NCBI RefSeq assembly: GCF_016458275.1
Contig: NZ_JAEMHM010000012.1
Span: 1 to 64,000 of the forward strand
Length of the DNA: 64,000 nt
Source of the DNA: Geomesophilobacter sediminis
Lineage (GTDB): Bacteria; Desulfobacterota; Desulfuromonadia; Geobacterales; Geobacteraceae
Direction of reading: 5' to 3'
Position 1 is the first letter of the stretch; the number at the start of each line of letters is the position of its first letter. The notes below the pieces were generated by a model. The model made no database searches, was not told the DNA's origin, and was given only the letters and a program-made list of their open reading frames with translations. Made by a program: the position numbers and the translations under genes. Positions 1-9,327 of this stretch are shown piece after piece.

Positions 1-291
1 TAAATGACCAACTCTGCTGCGGCGCCAGTTGACCCACCGGGCATAGCGGAAGGAGAGGTTTTGGATAATTCGTGAAAAAGGGATGGTATCCACTTGGTAG
101 AGCAGATGGACGTGATTTGTCATGAGACAGAAGGCATGAATGGAGCAGCCATAACGCTCAATCCCTTCCTGCAGGAGGAGATAGAAACGATAACGGTCCT
201 TGTCGCTGAAGAATATATCCTGTTGTGCGTTCCCCCGAAGGATCACATGGTAGTACGCACCAGGGTAATGGAGCCGGTGTTTGCGTGCCAT
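1..291 (-). CDS. REP-associated tyrosine transposase (RayT/IS200-like Y1), 3' end outside window
   Basis: Reading the minus strand from the ATG at 291 gives an uninterrupted 97-codon N-terminal part that runs off the left edge. It begins MARKHRLHYPGAYYHVI and contains FCLMTNHVHLL, the HUH metal-binding motif of Y1 transposases; the catalytic tyrosine would lie in the missing C-terminal part. Proteins of this family process single-stranded REP-type palindromes and are usually single-copy domesticated transposases. A second, broken copy of the same N-terminus lies at 2760-2816, so RayT sequence flanks the retron on both sides. It could equally be a conventional IS200/IS605-type transposase; the N-terminal PGAYYHVI signature favours the RayT branch. 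Confidence 0.85.
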   Translation of the reverse strand, partial: MARKHRLHYPGAYYHVILRGNAQQDIFFSDKDRYRFYLLLQEGIERYGCSIHAFCLMTNHVHLLYQVDTIPFSRIIQNLSFRYARWVNWRRSRVGHL

Positions 292-358
292 CCCGCAAAG
301 TTATCCCGAGATTGAAACTTTGCAAGCCTGACCCCAGGTTTGGCCCGCCAAGGAAGTG

Positions 359-375
359 GGCCCCAAGAAGGGGCC
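359..375. repeat. Short GC-rich hairpin between transposase and retron
   Basis: GGCCCC (359-364) and GGGGCC (370-375) are a perfect inverted repeat with an AAGAA loop. It lies among sequence with the GCCTGACCCC words that also occur on the far side of the retron (about 2887-2915). This looks like REP-type repeat material associated with the neighbouring transposase. The rest of 292-470 shows no gene. Confidence 0.4.
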
Positions 376-475
376 GGAAGCTAGTCGTGGTGCACTTCAG
401 AAGTAGAATTCACCCCCCAGGTTGTGCCTGCCGGTTTTTCTTTATTTTTATTTCATTTAGTGCCATCAATAGGAA

Positions 476-609
476 CCCCTAGTTGAAAGGAGCACAACTC
501 CTTTCTGTGGTTGGTGTATAGCCGACCCGTATATATTGTTGGATACTCTATGCACATGTTCGCTGAAGGTCCTTTCATCAAACATGTGCTTCGCAACTCC
601 GAGTAGGGG
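476..609 (+). ncRNA. Predicted retron msr-msd RNA (Ec86/Eco1-like)
   Basis: This is the template/primer RNA from which the reverse transcriptase would make msDNA. The ends pair as a1/a2: CCCCTA (476-481) with TAGGGG (604-609), extended after a bulge by GTTG (482-485) with CAAC (594-597). The msr part has two hairpins: GAAAGGAG/CTCCTTTC (485-492, 498-505) and GGTTGG/CCGACC (509-514, 522-527, one G-U pair). The msd part has a long hairpin, GCACATGTT (552-560) with AACATGTGC (581-589). This order (a1 followed by TAG, two msr hairpins, one msd hairpin with an outer GTTG/CAAC pair, a2) follows the Ec86 RNA as I recall it. G482 is the best candidate for the 2'-5' branching guanosine. The RNA ends 7 nt before the effector start. 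Boundaries are inferred by eye. Confidence 0.75.
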
Positions 610-616
610 AACAATT

Positions 617-1543
617 ATGACTTGGCACAACCATCCGCAGTATCTCCTTGCCAAAAACAGGTTCATCGAAGATTTTTCTGCATACAAACTAACCAACCTG
701 CACTATTCCCTTCCAAAGATAATTTTCATATGTGGCGGCAAGGATGAAGATTGTCCAAATCGATCAAACCTAGAAAAATATTTTAAAAAACATTTGAATA
801 GGCACCTGATTTTTCGAGCTGAAGATGCTTGGGCTGTAATCAGTAAAGGAACAACTAAAACAAACGCCCTGGACTTGGAGGAAAAGCTTGCAAGCTTTTC
901 TGACATCGTGATCATTCTTGTAGAAAGCTTTGGCACTGTAGCAGAGTTAGGAGCTTTTGCTTCTAGCGAGCCTTTGCGCAGAAAGTTGTTACCAATTCTC
1001 AATAAAGACTATGTAGCTGATGAGTCCTTTGTTAATACTGGCCCAGTAACTTGGGTCAATAAAGACTCCAAGTATAAGCCATGTATACATGCCAATTTTT
1101 CTTCAATCTTAACCTCCATGACTGAGATAGAAGAGAGGATATCTCGCACAAGCTGGGAAATCACTTTTTCAAACATTGTGCACGGGGATTATAAATTTTC
1201 AAACAAGGTCATGCTTTTTTTTCTCATGCATGTTCTAGTTGCACTGGGTCCAATTTCATTAAATGAAACAATTTCAGTGACAGGTCGCATAATTAACTAC
1301 GGTGATAAAAGCAATATCAATTCAATTTTATCTTTGGGCGTTGCCTTGGGTATTTTCGGTGTAATGTATGAAAACGGAGAACCATACTACTTTTGCAAAG
1401 ACTTTAAAAAGTTATTTTCAGCTACTTCTACAAAAGCTTTTCTACATAGGATTCAATCCAGCAGAGCACAAGCACTATCGTCTTTGTACAAGATAGAAAA
1501 TTATAAAAAAGCCGCACTGAAGGTGGTTACCGATGTTGCTTGA
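617..1543 (+). CDS. Retron effector: nucleoside deoxyribosyltransferase-like domain plus C-terminal DNA-binding domain (St85/Ec86 family)
   Basis: This 308-residue protein is the likely toxic arm of a type II-A retron. Residues 34-42 (KIIFICGGK) start the nucleotide-binding fold. Residues 99-121 include VESFGTVAELGAFASSEPLR, which lines up with the ESPGSFTELGAF segment I recall for the Ec86 effector and holds the candidate catalytic glutamates E103 and E110. SFVNTGPV (137-144) is also shared. The C-terminal half should be the winged-helix-like part. Ec86's effector has almost the same length and is reported to degrade NAD+ once released from the RT-msDNA complex; activity here is inferred. 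I chose ATG 617 because AGGGGAA precedes it and the msr-msd RNA ends at 609; the open frame itself extends upstream to 536. The gene is strikingly AT-rich against its surroundings and overlaps the RT gene by 11 bp. Confidence 0.9.
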   Translation: MTWHNHPQYLLAKNRFIEDFSAYKLTNLHYSLPKIIFICGGKDEDCPNRSNLEKYFKKHLNRHLIFRAEDAWAVISKGTTKTNALDLEEKLASFSDIVIILVESFGTVAELGAFASSEPLRRKLLPILNKDYVADESFVNTGPVTWVNKDSKYKPCIHANFSSILTSMTEIEERISRTSWEITFSNIVHGDYKFSNKVMLFFLMHVLVALGPISLNETISVTGRIINYGDKSNINSILSLGVALGIFGVMYENGEPYYFCKDFKKLFSATSTKAFLHRIQSSRAQALSSLYKIENYKKAALKVVTDVA

Positions 1544-2510
1544 ATTTATAGCTCAACATCTAATACTTACACCAGAGTATATCCTCACGGTCGCCAATAC
1601 TGCCTCAAAGCGATACAAGGAATACTACATAGACAAGCGCGATGGGACAAAAAGGTTGATTCACCACCCATCAAAAGAGCTCAAGAGCATCCAACGCTGC
1701 ATAAACCAGGGAATACTACCACGTCTTCCAGTTCATCATTGTGCGGCCGCCTATAAGCCTGGAGCAAAACTAATTGATCATGTAACAAGGCATAAAAATT
1801 CTAAGTATCTACTTCGTCTTGACTTTAAAGACTTTTTTCACAGATTAACTGATATGGATATAATGCTGTGCCTAGATGAATATAAGCACTTTCTTCCTTC
1901 GGATTGGAATGTTCTTGACTCAGACCTTTTAATAAAACTTGTTTGCAGATACCATAAATTAACCATTGGCGCTGCCACCTCGCCATCGCTTTCCAACATT
2001 TTATGCTTCAAATTAGATACCCAGATTCAGACTTTATGTGACCACCTAGGTGTTGAATATACTAGATATGCTGACGATATGTATTTCTCTACGATAAAGC
2101 CCAATATCCTTTATGACGTTCGCAGCTCTGTATATAATATAGTAAACTCGTTAAAGTACCCTTCAAACCTTTTGTTTAACAATAGAAAGACTAAGCATAC
2201 TTCAAAGAAACATAGAAGAGTTATAACAGGACTTGTAGTTACACCCACTGCTAAAATTTCGATCGGCAGAGACAAGAAGCGTGATATTCGCTCAAAAATA
2301 TACAACTGGAATGGCTTATCCGTAGCTGAAAAATACTCATTAAAAGGCTATCTTTCTTACTGCAACAGCGTTGAGCCTTCATTTATAAATTCTTTATGTG
2401 ATAAATATACTGCAGGAACGATAAACTTAATTTTGAAGTATGACGAATCTGCAGAGGCACCAAAACCAAAACTGCTGAGCCCTATTGAAGCAATTGCTGC
2501 CTCCGCGTAA
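1533..2510 (+). CDS. Retron reverse transcriptase
   Basis: A 325-residue RT with the motifs in order: LLRLDFKDFF (93-102, first catalytic Asp), GAATSPSLSN (146-155), the YADD catalytic box (179-182) and, further on, NNRKTKHTSKKHRRVITG (216-233). The last stretch matches the retron-specific region X plus the VTG motif (here ITG) that recognise the cognate msr. The enzyme would prime on the branching G of the msr RNA at 476-609 and copy the msd. The start lies inside the end of the effector gene (11 bp overlap), so the two are translationally coupled. Size and motifs fit bacterial retron RTs rather than group II intron or DGR enzymes: there is no maturase or HNH domain and no variable repeat nearby. 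AT-rich codon use marks horizontal transfer. Confidence 0.95.
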   Translation: MLLEFIAQHLILTPEYILTVANTASKRYKEYYIDKRDGTKRLIHHPSKELKSIQRCINQGILPRLPVHHCAAAYKPGAKLIDHVTRHKNSKYLLRLDFKDFFHRLTDMDIMLCLDEYKHFLPSDWNVLDSDLLIKLVCRYHKLTIGAATSPSLSNILCFKLDTQIQTLCDHLGVEYTRYADDMYFSTIKPNILYDVRSSVYNIVNSLKYPSNLLFNNRKTKHTSKKHRRVITGLVVTPTAKISIGRDKKRDIRSKIYNWNGLSVAEKYSLKGYLSYCNSVEPSFINSLCDKYTAGTINLILKYDESAEAPKPKLLSPIEAIAASA

Positions 2511-2568
2511 AACCTTCTAAGCGTCGTTTCACTTCTAAAGTAAATTGACATATATGATTACAGCATTG

Positions 2569-2607
2569 AAAGGCCGTACCGCGCTTTGAACCCGGTACGG
2601 CCTTTTT
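2569..2607 (+). terminator. Intrinsic terminator of the retron operon
   Basis: AAAGGCCGTACC (2569-2580) pairs with GGTACGGCCTTT (2594-2605), a 12-bp stem with a 13-nt loop followed by a T run. It lies 59 bp after the RT stop and closes the RNA-effector-RT unit. Confidence 0.9.
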
Positions 2608-2643
2608 ATTTAACCTACCAAAATGTGAAACTGGAGACAACGG

Positions 2644-2704
2644 GTTCCTTAGGGTCAGGTCTGGACATGGACAATGACCTGTCAATGTCCAGACCCTAAG
2701 GAAC
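2644..2704. repeat. REP-like interrupted palindrome downstream of the retron
   Basis: GTTCCTTAGGGTC (2644-2656) plus TGGACAT (2662-2668) is mirrored by ATGTCCA (2685-2691) plus GACCCTAAGGAAC (2692-2704): 20 paired positions with a 5-nt AGGTC bulge on one side. Just after it AAGGAACTATG occurs twice in tandem (2698-2708 and 2711-2721). The GGTCAGGTCTGGAC wording is typical of palindromes that travel with RayT-type transposases, and a RayT remnant lies 55 bp away. Confidence 0.6.
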
Positions 2705-2759
2705 TATGCTAAGGAACTATGTGGACAATGATTTGTCACCCTGACACCCAGGAAGTTTC

Positions 2760-2816
2760 CCGGGCAGTAATGTGGTAGAAAGCTCCTGGGTACTCGATCC
2801 TGAGCGGACGGGCAAT
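2760..2816 (-). pseudogene. Truncated N-terminal fragment of a REP-associated transposase
   Basis: The minus strand encodes IARPLRIEYPGAFYHITAR, the characteristic N-terminus of RayT proteins (compare MARKHRLHYPGAYYHVI in the copy at 291). The match then breaks off and the frame ends within a few codons. The usual ATG is ATT here. This is a degraded remnant with no plausible function. The rest of 2705-2928 holds GCCTGACCCC-type repeat words and no gene. Confidence 0.7.
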
Positions 2817-2928
2817 AACGAATCCCCTGTGTTGGATTGAAGCACAGGGGAAAATACCAAGGGCTAAGTTTTTGTCAACGGTGTAGGCCTGACCCCCAAG
2901 AATTACCTGACCCCTCAGATCGGGCCTT

Positions 2929-3069
2929 TTACAGCACGAACTTGACGACGTATGCACAGATGATTGCAAATATTCCTGCGGCTACAGCCTTGAAATAATT
3001 CTTCAACACGACCGAGTAAAATGCATACAAAAACGCGAAAAGCCCAAGCATATAAACTATGAAACGCAC
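2929..3069 (-). CDS. Small two-segment membrane protein (46 aa)
   Basis: A GTG at 3069 is preceded by a near-perfect ribosome binding site (AAGGAGG, 7 nt upstream) and opens a 46-codon frame beginning MRFIVYMLGLFAFLYAFY. It has two hydrophobic stretches, roughly residues 3-21 and 27-45, separated by KNYFK. It is too short for a routine gene call but the strong RBS and hydrophobic pattern argue it is real. I do not recognise the family. Small hairpin membrane proteins near defence genes can be toxins, but nothing here shows that. Confidence 0.6.
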   Translation of the reverse strand: MRFIVYMLGLFAFLYAFYSVVLKNYFKAVAAGIFAIICAYVVKFVL

Positions 3070-3174
3070 AAATCGACCTCCTTATCCAGTTGAGAAACAT
3101 TGAATACAGCAAGAGGATTTACAACTACCTCAAAATGGTCTAACACTATTTTGTCTATTATTAACGCCCCCTGT

Positions 3175-3408
3175 TTAACGGAGGGATTTCCTTTTCAGCG
3201 CACCGATTCCACGCGGCGCCTGTGCCTTAAGCTCATGCTCCAACATATTGAGCTTCAAATCCATATGTTTAATAATCTCAGAAATGATTGTTCTTTGATC
3301 GTCGGGAAGGAATTTACAGGACTCCTGAAGTGACTCTTTCCAGTTTACTATTGCGCAGATGATATCTTCTAAACTACTCGACACCACTCCTCCAAGACCT
3401 GTTGGCAT
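3175..3408 (-). CDS. Small hypothetical protein
   Basis: This frame of up to 77 codons encodes a mostly helical, soluble-looking protein (SLEDIICAIVNWKESLQ ... IISEIIKHMDLKLNMLEHEL) with a basic tail. The start is uncertain: ATG 3408 has no clear RBS, while GTG codons at positions 8-9 follow GGAGG closely. It lies 105 bp upstream of the small membrane protein in the same orientation. Base composition is intermediate between the retron and the core genome. I do not recognise it. Confidence 0.45.
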   Translation of the reverse strand: MPTGLGGVVSSSLEDIICAIVNWKESLQESCKFLPDDQRTIISEIIKHMDLKLNMLEHELKAQAPRGIGALKRKSLR

Positions 3409-3480
3409 AAGTAAAGATTGAGCTACTCATCGACGTATACCTTCAAAAAAAATACGTAGCATCCTTTTGTATTGAGCCTA

Positions 3481-3522
3481 GAAAGAAAAAAGCCCTCCTT
3501 AAAAAGGAGGGCTTTTTCTTTC
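3481..3522 (-). terminator. Terminator at the end of the nuo operon (likely bidirectional)
   Basis: GAAAGAAAAAAGCCCTCCTT and its near-perfect complement form a strong stem with A/T runs on both sides, 12 bp after the nuoN stop. Its symmetry suggests it can also stop transcription coming from the retron side. Confidence 0.92.
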
Positions 3523-3534
3523 TAAAATATTTCC

Positions 3535-4989
3535 CTAGAACTGCACGGCCTTCTGTGCGAGCTCGAGCACGGTGCCGGGGACTACGCCGAGGACCAGGGT
3601 GGTCGCTACGCACAGCAGCAGGCAGACGGCGATGGCCGGGGTCATGCCGACCCAGTCAAAGTCCTCTTCGCTCGGCTTGAAGTACATGTACACCATCACG
3701 CGGAGGTAGTAGTACACGGACGCTGCGGAGTTGAGAACCCCGATGATGGCCAGCCAGATGTACCCGCTCTTGATGGCCGCGGAGAAGAGGTAGAACTTCC
3801 CGACGAAGCCTGCGGTCGGCGGAATGCCGGCCAGGGAGAACAAGAACACGCAGAGGATGGCGGCAAGCAGCGGACGCTTCTGGCCGAGCCCGGCGAAGTC
3901 CTGAACGTTGCCGTTGGCCTCGCCCTTCTTCCCGATCAGCACGATCACGGCGAAGGCGCCGATGTTCATGAAGGTGTAGGAGAGCATGTAGAAGAGGATA
4001 CCGGCGACCCCTTCCGGGTTGCAGGCGGTGAAGCCCACCAGGGCGTAACCGGCATGCGCGATGGAGGAGTAGGCGAGCATTCTCTTGATGTTGTCCTGGC
4101 TGAGGGCGATGATGTTGCCCACGGTCATGGTCAGCACCGCGAGGATCCAGAGCAGGTCGGTCCAGTCATGCTTGAGGGTCGGGAACGCGACGATCATCAC
4201 CCGGATGAAAGCGGCAAAGGCGGCTGCCTTCGGCCCCGCGGACATGAACGCGGTGATCGGGGTCGGTGCGCCTTCGTAGACGTCCGGGGTCCACATGTGG
4301 AACGGTGCGGCGGCGGTCTTGAAGGAGAAGCCGACGGCGATCAGGAGCATCCCCACCACGAAGAGGCTGTTGGTGGCAACCTGCGGGTTGGTGGCCACGA
4401 AGCCGGCGATGTTGCCGATCTTGGTGGAGCCGGTCGCGCCGTAGGTCAGCGCCATCCCGTAGAGGAGGAAGCCGGTGGAGAAGGCACCGAGGAGGAAGTA
4501 CTTGAGACCCGCCTCGTTGGACTTGAGCGACCCGCGGTTGAAGCCGGCCAGCACGTAGAGGCTGATGGAGAGGACCTCGAGACCGAGGAAGATGACCATC
4601 AGGTCCATGCCGCAGGCCATCAGCATCATCCCGACCGTGGCGAAGAGGATGAGCGGATAGAGCTCGCCGTGGTTGATCTCCTCGCGGACCACGTACTTGT
4701 CCGAGATCAGGATCGCCAGCGCCGCGGAGCAGATGAAGATCAGCTTGAAGAAGACGGCGAAGTTGTCCAGCTGGACCGCACCGCCAAAGGCGGCAACCGG
4801 CTGGCCCCAGCCACTCACGACGCTGGCCGCGGTCGCGACGAGACCGACAAGGCTCAGGACGCCGAGGTACCCCTTGCTCTCGCTCGGGACAAAGACGTTG
4901 ACCAGGAGAAGCAACATGGCGATGCACGAGAGTATTATCTCGGGCATGATCGGCGCCAGGTTAATGGCCGGGATTGCAATTGTTTCCAT
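3535..4989 (-). CDS. nuoN: NADH-quinone oxidoreductase subunit N
   Basis: A 484-residue, very hydrophobic antiporter-like subunit of complex I, one of three (L, M, N) that pump protons. It carries the family features of Nuo antiporter subunits: a charged segment in the middle (KTAAAPFHMWTPDVYEGAPTP), the SQDNIKRMLAYSSIAHAGY helix, and a C-terminal bundle. Length matches E. coli NuoN (485). It is the last gene of the operon and is followed by a terminator. The 148-bp gap to nuoM contains a dispersed repeat rather than a gene. Confidence 0.97.
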   Translation of the reverse strand: METIAIPAINLAPIMPEIILSCIAMLLLLVNVFVPSESKGYLGVLSLVGLVATAASVVSGWGQPVAAFGGAVQLDNFAVFFKLIFICSAALAILISDKYVVREEINHGELYPLILFATVGMMLMACGMDLMVIFLGLEVLSISLYVLAGFNRGSLKSNEAGLKYFLLGAFSTGFLLYGMALTYGATGSTKIGNIAGFVATNPQVATNSLFVVGMLLIAVGFSFKTAAAPFHMWTPDVYEGAPTPITAFMSAGPKAAAFAAFIRVMIVAFPTLKHDWTDLLWILAVLTMTVGNIIALSQDNIKRMLAYSSIAHAGYALVGFTACNPEGVAGILFYMLSYTFMNIGAFAVIVLIGKKGEANGNVQDFAGLGQKRPLLAAILCVFLFSLAGIPPTAGFVGKFYLFSAAIKSGYIWLAIIGVLNSAASVYYYLRVMVYMYFKPSEEDFDWVGMTPAIAVCLLLCVATTLVLGVVPGTVLELAQKAVQF

Positions 4990-5058
4990 CTATAATCCTC
5001 CGGTTTCTAAAACTTGCGGTTCGATAACTAGTAAGCCGGCGTTGTGTGTGGGTTCCGG

Positions 5059-5109
5059 GAACCCCATCCTCACCCTGTCCCTCTCCTTGAAGGAGAGGGG
5101 ACGTTTGGG
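5059..5109. repeat. Dispersed palindromic repeat, copy 1
   Basis: This 51-bp sequence recurs nearly identically at 38595-38645. Its core is CCCTCTCCTTGAAGGAGAGG, a compact hairpin. Here it sits in the nuoM-nuoN spacer. Related CTCTCC...GGAGAGG hairpins occur near 51955 and 52850. Confidence 0.8.
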
Positions 5110-5137
5110 CGAGTGTTGCGCTGAAGGTTCGTCGTTC

Positions 5138-6823
5138 TTAGTGCTGGGCAGCGCCTTCGGCAGGAGCGGCGGCCGGCATCTGCATGCCGGCGTGCGGATC
5201 GGCCGGGGCGGCCGGTGCGGCTGCGGGCATCTGCATACCGGCGTGCGGGTCGGCGGCCGGGGCGGCACCGGCGGCGGCCGGAATCACCTGGACCGGGGCG
5301 GCAGCGGCCGGAGCGATCTGCAGCTGGGCCACTCTGTTCTTCCCTTTGGTCTGCGCGATCATGCGGTCGATCGACGGGCTCATGGAGTCGATGAACGGAC
5401 GCGGGTAGATGCCCATGAAGAAGATCAGGGCGACCAGCGGAACCATGATGGCGATTTCGCGGGCGTTCAGGTCTTTGAGGACCTGGTTCTTCGGATTGGT
5501 CAGCTCGCCGAACATGACGCGCTGGAACATCCAGAGCATGTAGACGGCGGAGAGGATGACGCCGGAGGTGGCGATGATCGCCCAGGGTTTGAGAGCGGAC
5601 TCGAAGGAACCGAGGAGGACCAGGAACTCGCCGACGAACCCGTTGGTGCCCGGGAGGCCGATCGAGGAGAAGGTTACGATCATGAAGATGGTGGCGAATA
5701 CCGGCATCTGCTTGGCAAGGCCGCCGAAGTCGGAAATGAGCCTGGTGTGCCGGCGTTCATAAATGAAGCCGACGATAAGGAACAGTGCGCCGGTGGAAAC
5801 GCCGTGGTTGAGCATCTGGAGCATGCCGCCCGCGATCCCCTGCTGGTTGAGGGCGAAGACGCCGAGCATGACGAAGCCCAGGTGAGCTACCGAGGAGTAT
5901 GCAACCAGTTTCTTGACGTCCTGCTGCACCATCGCGACCAGCGAGGCGTAGACGATGCCGATCACGGAGAGGGTGGCGATGAGCGGGGTGAAGCGTGCGG
6001 TTGCGTCCGGGAAGAGCGGCATCGCGAAGCGGACGAAACCGTAGGTACCCATCTTCAGGAGGACGGCGGCCAGGATGACGGAACCTGCGGTCGGCGCCTC
6101 GGTGTGGGCATCCGGCAACCAGGTGTGCAGCGGGAACATCGGGACCTTGATGGCGAAGGCCAGGGCGAAGGCCAGGAACATCCAGGTCTGGGTCGCCGGG
6201 TCAAGGCTCACTTCGTAGAAGCGGAGCAGGTTGAAATCGCCGCCACCCGCCTTGAAGTAGAGGGTGATCAGAGCGACCAGCATGAGGAGCGAACCGACCA
6301 TGGTGTAGATGAAGAACTTGACCGCTGCGTAGATGCGGTTCTTGCCACCCCAGATACCGATGATGAAGTACATCGGGATCAGCATGACCTCCCAGAAGAT
6401 GTAGAAGAGGAAGAGGTCGATGGAGATGAACGCACCGAGCATGCCGACTTCAAGAAGCAGCAGGCAGATCATGTATTCCTTCACCTTCTCCTCGACCGCC
6501 GTGTAGGTGGAGAGGATGGCGATCGGCATGATGAAGGTGGTGAGGATGACGAGCCAGAGGCTGATACCGTCGATACCGACGTGGTAGCTCATCTGGAAGG
6601 GACCGGCCGCGATCCACGGGGTCTTCTCCAGGAATTGCATCCCGCCGTTGGCCGTGGCAACCGGGTCGAACCCGGTGATCAGCGGCAGCGAAATGAGGAA
6701 GTTCACCACCGAGACCGCCAGGGCGATGGAGCGCAGGGCACCTTTGCTGTCCTTGGGAACCAGCATAAGGATCAGCGCGCCGATCAGCGGTGTGAAGGTT
6801 AGTATGCTCAGTAAGTGGCTCAT
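5138..6823 (-). CDS. nuoM: NADH-quinone oxidoreductase subunit M with a His/Met-containing repeat tail
   Basis: A 561-residue antiporter-like subunit of complex I. The core shows the family segments FPLHTWLPDAHTEAPTAGSV and MVQQDVKKLVAYSSVAHLGF, and the trans-membrane core ends near residue 480. E. coli NuoM is about 509 residues; this one has an added C-terminal tail of about 70 residues, rich in Ala and Pro, containing two tandem copies of DPHAGMQMPAAAPA and ending in GAAQH. The tail follows the last membrane segment and should protrude from the membrane; it could bind metal or be structurally neutral low-complexity sequence. It lies in the operon between nuoL (48 bp gap) and nuoN. Confidence 0.96.
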   Translation of the reverse strand: MSHLLSILTFTPLIGALILMLVPKDSKGALRSIALAVSVVNFLISLPLITGFDPVATANGGMQFLEKTPWIAAGPFQMSYHVGIDGISLWLVILTTFIMPIAILSTYTAVEEKVKEYMICLLLLEVGMLGAFISIDLFLFYIFWEVMLIPMYFIIGIWGGKNRIYAAVKFFIYTMVGSLLMLVALITLYFKAGGGDFNLLRFYEVSLDPATQTWMFLAFALAFAIKVPMFPLHTWLPDAHTEAPTAGSVILAAVLLKMGTYGFVRFAMPLFPDATARFTPLIATLSVIGIVYASLVAMVQQDVKKLVAYSSVAHLGFVMLGVFALNQQGIAGGMLQMLNHGVSTGALFLIVGFIYERRHTRLISDFGGLAKQMPVFATIFMIVTFSSIGLPGTNGFVGEFLVLLGSFESALKPWAIIATSGVILSAVYMLWMFQRVMFGELTNPKNQVLKDLNAREIAIMVPLVALIFFMGIYPRPFIDSMSPSIDRMIAQTKGKNRVAQLQIAPAAAAPVQVIPAAAGAAPAADPHAGMQMPAAAPAAPADPHAGMQMPAAAPAEGAAQH

Positions 6824-6871
6824 TTACTCTGCTCCTTTTACACAGTGAGTCAGTAAAGATCGAATCGATTC

Positions 6872-8881
<2,010 letters not shown>

Positions 8882-8953
8882 TCCAGACTCCTTTATTGCT
8901 GTATTTCTTTAGTATCAGAAGGTGTCGTGTTCGAATCAGTCTGAGGGGTGGCT

Positions 8954-8986
8954 GAGGGGGACAGGCACCTGGCGGAGCCAGTCCCC
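8954..8986. repeat. Single-arm copy of the 33-bp nuo spacer repeat
   Basis: These 33 bp match, with two differences, the right arm of the large inverted repeat at 11426-11503. It occupies the nuoK-nuoL spacer. The element starts GAGGGGGAC and ends GCCAGTCCCC. Confidence 0.75.
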
Positions 8987-9003
8987 GGTAGACCCCTATC
9001 CGA

Positions 9004-9306
9004 CTACAGCTTCAGCATGTTGACGTCTTCCACGTCGATGGATTCGCGGTTCTTGTAGAACGCGATCATCAGCGCGAGACCCACGGCGGCTTCGGCCGCG
9101 GCGACGGTCATGATGAAGAAGACGAAGACCTGTCCGTCGATGGACCCGAGGTAGTGCGAGAAGGAAATCAGGGTCAGGTTGACGGCGTTGAGCATCAGCT
9201 CGATGCACATGAAGATGACAATGGCGTTTCTTCTTACCAGCACCCCGATCGTCCCGATGGAGAAGAGGATCGCGGAGAGGATCAAGTAGTTGTTCAGAGC
9301 AAGCAT
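9004..9306 (-). CDS. nuoK: NADH-quinone oxidoreductase subunit K
   Basis: A 100-residue subunit with three trans-membrane helices, full length for the family. It carries the two conserved intramembrane glutamates of NuoK: one in the [12 protein letters not shown] segment and one in the last helix region ([13 protein letters not shown]). These form part of the hydrophilic axis that couples quinone chemistry to proton pumping. It is 21 bp downstream of nuoJ. Confidence 0.97.
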   Translation of the reverse strand: MLALNNYLILSAILFSIGTIGVLVRRNAIVIFMCIELMLNAVNLTLISFSHYLGSIDGQVFVFFIMTVAAAEAAVGLALMIAFYKNRESIDVEDVNMLKL

Positions 9307-9327
9307 GTCAGGCCCCCTTCGGCAGCG

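Noticed and set aside
536-616. Upstream extension of the retron effector frame from TTG 536
   Set aside because: It overlaps the msr-msd RNA and lacks an RBS; ATG 617 with AGGGGAA and homology to Ec86 fits better.
4054-4995. Long plus-strand frames opposite nuoN, nuoM, nuoL and nuoG
   Set aside because: They are antisense shadows, low-complexity (Asp/Glu/His/Gly rich) translations caused by GC-rich third positions.
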